DNA of 64,000 bases, from the NCBI GenBank assembly GCA_014529385.2, contig CM043962.1, forward strand, positions 127,479,470 to 127,543,469. The letters run 5' to 3'. Within the stretch, counting starts at the first letter, position 1. The number at the start of each line of letters is the position of its first letter. Source of the stretch: Adiantum capillus-veneris (lineage: Eukaryota; Streptophyta; Polypodiopsida; Polypodiales; Pteridaceae). Positions 57,871 to 64,000 of the stretch are shown here, one piece after another. The position numbers and the translations under genes were made by a program. The notes below the pieces were generated by a model, which saw only the letters and a list, made by a program, of their open reading frames with translations, searched no databases and was not told the DNA's origin.

Positions 57871-58480
57871 TTGTGGAGTATATCTGCATGTAAACTGCCT
57901 GCGTATACCATGCATTCGCAGAAAATCTAAAAAATCATTGCAGAAGTACTCTCCCCCTCCATCTGACCTCAATGTCTTGATTTGCATATCTGTCTCCTTC
58001 TCAATCATGACTTTGAAGTCTTGAAAGTGACCAAACACTTCACTTTTGTTACGCATGAAGTAGACCCATACTTTCCTTGTATGGTCATCAATGAAAGAGA
58101 CATAATACCTGCAACCATGTATACTTGCAGTATCGGTTGGACCCCAAACATCTTTGTGCACCACCTCAAGTGGCTTTTTACATACATTGCGCTCATGTGG
58201 AAATGAGCCCTTTGACTGTTTTCCAAACTGGCATGTTGCACACACTTTATGCATACCATCCACCTTGAATTTGGGCAAACCTTTTACAATTTGTTTTGAT
58301 TGCATGTTGCGCAATCTCTGCTCATTGACATGGCCAATGCGTTTGTGCCAAATGTCAACATCAGCCACAACACCTATGCCCTGTGCAAATAATGCAGCTT
58401 TTACCTCAGGCATGTCTACATTCAACGTAAACATTCTGCCCACACATTTGCCCTCTGTGATCAACTTACAGCCATTCTAG
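57871..58480 (-). pseudogene. element F: GAG-pre-integrase and truncated integrase core
   Basis: Zinc-like region IWHKRIGHVNEQRL...VCATCQFGKQSKGSF, then core Asp residues in VVHKDVWGPTDTASIHG and IKTLRSDGGGEYFC. The next block stops at YTPQQ (about 57875), where NG.AER with the catalytic Glu should follow. Instead the sequence jumps to RTPTAAV. About 45-60 residues are missing and the frame shifts, so this integrase cannot be active. Confidence 0.85.
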
Positions 58481-58878
58481 AAATCTTCTACATAATAGCC
58501 ATTCAGATTGAAGCGAACTTGCAAACCCTGCTCAACCATTTGTCCAACAGAAACAAGATTCTTTGTAATGTTTGGGACATGAAGTACATCTGCTAAGTAC
58601 TTTGATTTCCCACTCTTCGTATTTAGAGGTATGTCCCCTACATGAGCAATGGGGTGAGCTGTGTCATCTCTTGTCTGCACATAGCCTGACACATCTAGTT
58701 TGCGCATATCTCTAAACCACTCTCCACGAGACGTCATGTGATTAGAGCCACCTGAATCCACATACCAAACATCATCTTGGGTGGAATTCTCTGCAGTCAT
58801 TGTATTCATTACATGCTGCATAGCAAACATGCGCTCGTTTTTGTTGTCATCTGCATCTCTGCTAGTAGATGCATAGTT
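58481..58878 (-). pseudogene. element F: aspartic protease
   Basis: Copia protease active-site block VWYVDSGGSNHMTSRGEWF, cut here at its core DSGGSNHM, then YLADVLHVPNITKNLVSVGQ. Flanked by a TAG at 58880-58882 (end of gag) and a TAG at 58477-58479 (DF-stop-NGCKL), both probably former Gln codons. Confidence 0.85.
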
Positions 58879-58881
58879 GCC

Positions 58882-59784
58882 CTATTCTCTCTTTCCACTT
58901 GCTTTTCCCTTTGGACAGTCACGTGACATGTGACCTCTTTCACCACAAGTCCAACATTCTCTGCTATGTGCAGTATATTGTTGCATGCTTGATCCTACAC
59001 CACGACCTCTTTGACTCCCCCTGCCTTGAGACTGGTTTCCCCTACCACATGTATTGTTTTGATTTGATTGACCTTCTTGGAATTGGCCCCTACAACCCCT
59101 TGGGCCTCGACCACGACCTCTACCTCTACCTCTGTTGGAGTTAGAATAGAAGGCCTGTTCAGAATTATTTTTGCCATGAGAAGAAGATGTGTCAAGGTTC
59201 TTCTCCTCATGAAGAAGCATAGAAATCAAATCTTGGAACATGGGGATGTCGTCTCTTGTATTCATGGAAGACCTGAAATGTACATACTCATCTCCTAGAC
59301 CATCCAAGCATGCACGGACAATGTCATCATCTTCCACTGAGACTTTAATAGATCCAAGAGCCTCAATGATACTCTTGATCTTCAAGGCATAATCATTGAT
59401 TGAGAGGTTGTTCCTCTTAACCTGATTTAGCTCCGACTTTAGTTGAAGCTTCCTGGCCTTGGTGTTCACCTCGAACACCCTGCCTAAGTTTTTCCATGCA
59501 ATGGCGGGGGTTTCAGCATCCTGTAGATAGCCCATCATGCCATCTGTGATGCTCATAGAAAGCCAATACATCACTTTGATATGGCCTTGTTGCCAGTCCC
59601 TCAAAGCTTTCCCTTGTTCTGCTGTAGCATTTGCCTCGGGAATGTCTGGTTCCTTTTCATTGTCTCCTTCTACATAGTCCCAATAACCTTTTCCTTTTAG
59701 GAAATTTGTTATTCTGAACTTCCATGCAGGGTAGTTATTTTTCTCAAGCTTCTCAGTGACAATTTGACTGAAACCGTCAGACAT
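58882..59784 (-). CDS. element F: Gag
   Basis: ATG at 59784, 337 bp from the 5' LTR. 300 codons: N-terminal copia gag block (VTEKLEKNNYPAWKFRITNF, the UBN2-type domain), LQLKSELNQVKRNNLSINDY and HFRSSMNTRDDIPMFQDLIS, then an RGRGRGRG-rich linker and zinc knuckle CWTCGERGHMSRDC (58917-58958). Ends at TAG 58882, which probably replaces a Gln codon. Gag itself is complete and uninterrupted. Confidence 0.9.
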   Translation of the reverse strand: MSDGFSQIVTEKLEKNNYPAWKFRITNFLKGKGYWDYVEGDNEKEPDIPEANATAEQGKALRDWQQGHIKVMYWLSMSITDGMMGYLQDAETPAIAWKNLGRVFEVNTKARKLQLKSELNQVKRNNLSINDYALKIKSIIEALGSIKVSVEDDDIVRACLDGLGDEYVHFRSSMNTRDDIPMFQDLISMLLHEEKNLDTSSSHGKNNSEQAFYSNSNRGRGRGRGRGPRGCRGQFQEGQSNQNNTCGRGNQSQGRGSQRGRGVGSSMQQYTAHSRECWTCGERGHMSRDCPKGKASGKRE

Positions 59785-60120
59785 CTTGAAGCACTAAGAC
59801 CAAATAGCTGCAATCTGCAAAAGCCTGCAAATCTGTTGAACCTGCTATTGTGGTACCTGTAACTCTTTCTACACTCAACGAGTGTCCAGAATCAAGCGTG
59901 TATACAACCACTGTACTTGTACAGTAAATCTCTGTGTACTGCACTTTGGAGACCTGTTCAGAAACTTGTACGAAAAACCCCTAAAATCTGGTCATGGATT
60001 GCAAACGAAGGTATTGTGATGCTCTTGCTCTCTTAGCCTCTCTTGTACTGCATCTGGTCGTGGATTGCGAACGAAGGTATTGTGATGCTCTTGCTCTCTT
60101 AGCCTCTCTTGCCTGCACCA

Positions 60121-60133
60121 GGCTCTGATACCA
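60121..60133 (-). other. element F primer binding site
   Basis: Minus-strand TGGTATCAGAGCC directly next to the 5' LTR, a perfect match to the initiator-Met tRNA end used by most plant copia elements. Confidence 0.9.
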
Positions 60134-60455
60134 TGTAAAGAATGAGGATGCAAGAGAGCTACACAAGACAAGCACAAAGCACACAGAGATGGAAAGCTTC
60201 TTCTTCTTCTTCATAGAAAAGAGAGTACAAAATAACTAAGTGCTAAAACTGAAAAGTAGCACATATGTACATGCGGTCACTAAGTGTGAACTCGCTAGAA
60301 GTGTACTAGGCTGGCACTATAAGTGTAGTCCAGCTATAGAATCACTGGCAGAGATCATCCGTGTCAGTCACCTAACGCGCCAGTGAGTAAATGTCGTACG
60401 CGGCCAAGACCCGTAGTGGATGCCAGCTCAAGATGTAGAGCTCGACATCTCAACA
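60134..60455 (-). repeat. element F 5' LTR (322 bp)
   Basis: Ends TGTAAAG...CTCAACA on the plus strand, then TTGAC. Beside it at 59985-60115 a 65-bp segment (GGTCGTGGATTGCGAACGAAGG type) is repeated in tandem, inside the leader. Confidence 0.95.
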
Positions 60456-60460
60456 TTGAC

Positions 60461-61304
60461 GTGGCCGGATCTTTTCCGCTTCCCTTTGCTTGAAAACCTC
60501 CAATTTGGTTATGGGAATAGAAAGAGATCAAGAAAAATTCAAGCTATGGAAAGCTTGTAGGTTAAGAGAAAGAAGGTGAAGAGAGTAATAGTAATTTGGA
60601 TTATGGTTATGGCTTCTCTTGAGGAAAGAGGGATGTGTAGGTGTGCGTATGAAGGAGGATTAGCATTTGCTTTTCATGGTTCACTATCAAGCTTGCACTA
60701 TCAAAATGTGTAGAGAAATAAAGTGAAGTGAAGCGTAGGGAAATGTAGCGAAGTGAAGAGAAGAAGTGTTTAATGAGTAGAGAAGGCTTCCTTTTAAGAT
60801 TAATTTGATAAGGCCTTTAACTTATCGTGATAAGTTACTTTACATATTTTGATATGCTTTCTTCCTTCTCAAAGATTCTCCAACAAGCTACTTATGCAAG
60901 AAGCTTCTTTTCCTACAAGTGGCTTATGCATGACGCTACTTTTGTACAAGTGGCTTATTTTTTTAATTCAACAAGTGGCTACTTTTTCAATTCAACAAGC
61001 TATTTTCAACAAGTGGCTTCTTCAACAAGTTACTTTTTCACCTTACCCTTATTCTTTCTTTGTTTTCTTATGCAATTTTTGTTTTCTTGAGATAAAACTA
61101 ATATTCCATGAATTGGTTATATCCCTGTTCCCACAGTGATAACCGAAAGTGTCTCATGGATAACTTTGCATTGATTATACCCATGTTCCCATGGTTAAAA
61201 ACGAAAGCATCCCGTGGGTAGCTAGGGTGCTTTACCCGATCGTATTCGGAAAGTCGACGGCTTAGATACTTCAGCAAGAGTAAGGCTAAGAGGAGGACCT
61301 TACA
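60461..61304 (-). repeat. element C 5' LTR, part 3 of 3
   Basis: Continues GTGGCCGGATCTTT and matches 37040-37896 of the left LTR, ending CCTTACA. Flank AGAAG follows. Confidence 0.85.
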
Positions 61305-62293
61305 AGAAGCAGAAATGGGTTTTTTTGAAAATTTTAAGGTGTCTCTGAACCTTAAAAAGGTGAATTGATGTGGGGATGCCACGTGGTCCCTAGTAATCCC
61401 ACATGCGCAGGGAGGACTCACGTGCTCATGGTATAAAGGGCTGGGGCGTGGATGCCCTTAGTATTGTCTGAAGACGTGGTGGGACTTCGTGGTGCATTGG
61501 CTATGGTCGCTTGTCGGTTGGTGCTGTGTGGAAGGAATTCAAGAAGTTCAAGGGGCTTAGCCCGCCACAAAAATTCGAGGTCAAATAAGAGAGGGAGAGT
61601 ATATCCAAGAGGTCTCCAAAAGTGCAAATACAAGGTTGGGAAATTGAGCGGACAAAGCATAGAGGCACCATGCAGATACCAAACAACAAGAAAGTGTCAA
61701 GTGGTGGCCATGCAAGAAAATTTCTAAAGGAAGCTCCAGTTCATTGTAAGAGCTAGATAGCTCCTTGTTTTTTTCATTTTTAGCCTTAGCCAAGCCATAT
61801 AAAAGGGCATAGGAGTGATTTTTTGAGGGCTTTTTTTCCAGAGAGAGTGATTGGAGTTTTTCAACCTTGTGTAAGGCAAGCTTGGCATTGGAGCTGCATA
61901 CTAGACTGTAATACCTCCCTATGCAATAACACCAAACATTTGCCCCTACTTCTTGTGTTGCTTCTCCCCATCCCCCTCCTTTTCTCTTGCTCTTTGTGTA
62001 CTTGCCGGTGTTTGTGAGGGTTTGCTTGCAGCTTGAAGGTTGTTACCAAGAGGGCATAATTGGGGTGTCTGGTGAGCCGGAAAGGTTGAGTTGAGCAATG
62101 TGGGTGCTTTTGTGTTGTAAGGTGTTTTTTTGCAAGGTGTGAGATGATTGTTATATATGATTAAGTGGAATTGTTAGTGCAAATTAGCCAATTTGAAGAG
62201 GTTATTAGAGAGGTTAGGGGTGTTGTGGAATCCCAAGGCTATAGAGAGGGAAACATTTTGTGTGTTGGGCATGTTCCCTATTTCCCCTCTCCA
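61305..62293 (+). repeat. element A 3' LTR, second part
   Basis: Resumes at GAAGCAGAAATGGG and matches 5590-6817 of the 5' LTR, apart from a gap of about 250 bp near 61530 (the 5' copy's 5825-6080 is absent here). Ends at TCTCCA, after which D's gag begins on the minus strand. Confidence 0.8.
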
Positions 62294-62564
62294 CCATCAA
62301 CAATTGCCATAGCTTCTCTGATGTTGTGCCCTCTCCAAAATGCTTGACAAAGGCTGCTCTTAATAAGTCCCATCGTTCCTTGGTTGCTTGTGCCAAGCCA
62401 TTGTACCATGACCTTGCTTCCACCTCCATTAGAAGTGGAAAGAAGCACAACCGTGAAGCATTATCTCTCCTAGAGATGACACATGCTATTTCCAAGTTGT
62501 CTAGAAAGTCTACAGCATCCTCACCCACCTTACTAGTAAAGGTTGGAAATGATGAACTTTCCAT
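62294..62564 (-). pseudogene. element D: N-terminal half of Gag
   Basis: ATG at 62564 opens MESSSFPTFTSKVGEDAVDF, then CFFPLLMEVEARSWYNGLAQ and WDLLRAAFVKHFGEGTTSEK, cut by element A right after LWQLLM. This is the first half of the Retrotrans_gag domain; the second half is at 3956-4789. The small window between is about 57.5 kb of later insertions. Confidence 0.75.
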
Positions 62565-62869
62565 TGTGAAAGAGAAAATTAACTCGACAAATCTTTTTTT
62601 TTCTTTAAAGATTCAATACATGGGTGCTTGGTAGATGGAAAACATACTATACAAGGATGAAAATAACTATATCAAAAGATACTTCATGGTTAATCATAGG
62701 GAGGATAAAGGGTAGAGAAGAGGTGTTTATCTCTTGCAATCGGTCTCTGCAAACATGGTTGTAATGATCTATTGATAAAACATCTTGCGGTCCAAGATTA
62801 CTTTGATTGATTGAATTTGTTGTGGTGCATAAGTCTGGTCCCTTGCAAAAGGTTGATGTGCTAGATCCA
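62565..62869 (-). other. element D spacer before gag
   Basis: About 300 bp with stops in all minus-strand frames. Nothing recognised. Confidence 0.4.
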
Positions 62870-63280
62870 TCACATGATAATGCGGAAAGGCTCCCCCCTT
62901 TGTGGTGGAAGGTTATAGTCGGAGATGTAGATCTCTTGGTAGTTGAGGTCAAATTTGTAGTACCATAGGATAAGGTTGTCTTCATCTTCTAGCTCTAGGA
63001 CTGTCCCTCTAGCAATCTCTTGAAAAATCTTGAGCTCTCTCTCTTTGAGCAACTTCACTTTCCTACAAGATAGAGTGCCATCTAGTGTATACACATATGT
63101 GATGAGGTAGGTGGTGATTCCTACCACTTGTATTAATCCAAGTTGGATTGATACATAGCAAGCTGTAAAGTCATCATCATAGCCTTGATCCACAAGTAAC
63201 ACTCCTTGAATGTGGAGGGTCTTGTCTTTCCACCAAGCAAACCCTGTTTCAAAGACCTTGTCGATGACAAGCTCCACCAC
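62870..63280 (-). CDS. element D: unrecognised ORF between PBS and gag
   Basis: A minus-strand frame of 136 codons ends at 62870. No ATG stands at its beginning (it opens at GTG), so an upstream exon or another start is likely; the frame also reads RLPSEVVELVIDKV just upstream. Composition is protein-like: amphipathic VVELVIDKVFETGFAWW, a hydrophobic middle (VSIQLGLIQVVGITTYLITY), LLKERELKIFQEIARGT and an acidic ELEDEDN. Ogre elements of the Tat branch carry an extra ORF in the same place, and D shares its PBS with the Tat-like element A, so it may be such an ORF1. No sequence family is recognised. Confidence 0.4.
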   Translation of the reverse strand: MVELVIDKVFETGFAWWKDKTLHIQGVLLVDQGYDDDFTACYVSIQLGLIQVVGITTYLITYVYTLDGTLSCRKVKLLKERELKIFQEIARGTVLELEDEDNLILWYYKFDLNYQEIYISDYNLPPQRGEPFRIIM

Positions 63281-63925
63281 TTCACTCGGTAGACGATGTA
63301 CAATCCATGCTATTGTCTCTACTTCCTAGCTCATGAGATGAGAGTGAGGTATAAAAATACTTTGGAAGATTTACCCTTTTGTTTTGAAGACACGGTGATT
63401 GTCGGCGCTGGAATACTCTTGAATATTTTGGTGCAAGGGAGAGGGAGAGACCACGCATTCGTATTAGCTTCCTCAAGTTGCAAAGGCTTGTTGTGGGAGT
63501 AGGTGGAATAGGTGGCAAAGACGGGGATGTAGGTGTAGAGAATCCTGGTGCTACTTGAAAGCCTGCCAAAGTAAGAATGCATGTGCGGATGTTGAGGGAG
63601 AAAATAACAGCTTTTTCTTCACTTTGGGTTGCACTCATGTCGGATGTGTTGTTTTTGGCAACAATGTGAGAATGATGCGGCTTGTGCCTTGCTTTTACGC
63701 TTGTAGGGATGATGAGAAATGTAAATAGTTTGAGTAGGGAAAGAGGGTCTTACCACCTCTTCTATGATAACAATACAACACCCTCGCAAGAGTGTCTTGA
63801 TGACTTGCGTCAAGCTTTCTTGAAGCTCCTCCTCTTTGGTGGTCCAGCTGGAGAATTCAAGAAGCCACTCATCCATGAAGATTAGTAAACATGTCAGTAT
63901 TGTAAACTGAAGGTTTCAAGAGCCC
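63281..63925 (-). other. element D leader region
   Basis: ORFs exist on both strands but none has recognisable domains or a clear start; the 85-codon frame from 63876 to 63619 on the minus strand is the best candidate for a leader-encoded peptide. Treated as untranslated. Confidence 0.35.
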
Positions 63926-63943
63926 TCCTCAGGGGGGGCACCA
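63926..63943 (-). other. element D primer binding site
   Basis: Minus-strand TGGTGCCCCCCCTGAGGA, two bases from the presumed LTR end, nearly the same as the PBS of element A at 6823-6840. Confidence 0.6.
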
Positions 63944-63945
63944 AA

Positions 63946-64000
63946 TGAGAGGCAGATTTGCAAGATAGACCCGGTGGCCTCAACACAAGAGCTAACACAA
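63946..64000 (-). repeat. element D 5' LTR, edge only
   Basis: Plus-strand TG at 63946 (CA on the element strand) is the expected LTR end. The rest lies outside the window, so this is inferred from the PBS alone. Confidence 0.45.

Larger units (their letters stand above)
55266..60455 (-). mobile_element. element F: Ty1/copia retrotransposon, nearly complete
   Basis: 5190 bp, TGTAAAGAATG...CTCAACA, flanked by the perfect TSD TTGAC (55261-55265, 60456-60460). LTRs of 322 bp (55266-55587 and 60134-60455) differ at about 13 positions (4%), so this is among the youngest insertions. PBS at 60121-60133, single gag-pol frame from 59784 to 55560 with three stops and an internal deletion in the integrase, and PPT CTCGAGGGGGAG next to the 3' LTR. 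Confidence 0.95.
32980..61304 (-). mobile_element. element C: chromovirus-type Ty3/gypsy element with two accessory ORFs
   Basis: Minus-strand element inserted in A's 3' LTR. The flanks GGAAG (32975-32979) and AGAAG (61305-61309) look like a 5-bp TSD with one change. 5' LTR (right side) is in three pieces, 44373-45593, 54402-55265 and 60461-61304; PBS 44359-44370; ORF 43727-44277; gag and pol 43514 to 39046; antisense ORF 38139-38654; PPT 37897-37915; 3' LTR 32980-33182 and 35348-37896. Pol ends in a chromodomain. Removing nested insertions leaves an element of about 12.1 kb. Confidence 0.85.

Noticed and set aside
62165-62347. Plus-strand ORF that looks like a Gag start (SQFEEVIREVRG), which suggested a third LTR-gag unit in tandem
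   Set aside because: The matching region ends in both copies at TCCA, with PBS after it in the 5' copy and D gag after it in the 3' copy, so the segment is the LTR end.

Overview
The window is a stack of nested plant transposable elements with no recognisable host gene. The chromodomain Ty3/gypsy elements, the gypsy elements with a second RNase H, the Ty1/copia element and the PBS sequences complementary to the initiator-Met tRNA all point to a land plant with a large, repeat-rich genome. The unusual DNA transposon inside makes me lean towards a fern or other non-flowering plant, but this is a weak inference. Almost every coding region carries stops or frameshifts, so nearly all are annotated as pseudogenes.

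Nesting, oldest to youngest, from junctions that rejoin a reading frame or show target-site duplications (TSDs). Element D (gypsy, minus strand) has gag split between 62294-62564 and 3956-4789. Element A (gypsy, plus strand, dual RNase H, ~2-kb LTRs; 4790-62293) sits in D's gag. Element B (gypsy, plus, 394-bp LTRs; 9528-29951) sits in A's reverse transcriptase. A 10.56-kb DNA transposon, here called T1 (10179-20735), sits in B's gag. Element C (chromovirus, minus, ~2.7-2.9-kb LTRs; 32980-61304) sits in A's 3' LTR. C's left LTR holds a solo LTR S (33183-35347). C's right LTR holds a complete chromovirus E (45594-54396) and a complete copia element F (55266-60455). The first 3.5 kb is mostly non-coding and may be the end of another element that entered D.

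T1 is the most interesting part. It has 33-bp terminal inverted repeats, a 4-bp TSD (CTTG) and exact continuation of the host gag frame on both sides. It holds two convergent, intron-containing genes: a decayed DDE-type transposase-like gene on the plus strand, and on the minus strand a gene with a nuclear-localisation-like segment, coiled coil, RING-like zinc cluster and an FCP1-like HAD phosphatase domain. A large intron in each gene is filled with short palindromic words, with a different palindrome centre in each.

The second notable system is in element C. It carries two related, unrecognised ORFs, one between PBS and gag in the sense direction and one between pol and the 3' LTR in the antisense direction. 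Element B also has a long coiled-coil ORF after pol, and element D an unrecognised ORF between its PBS and gag.
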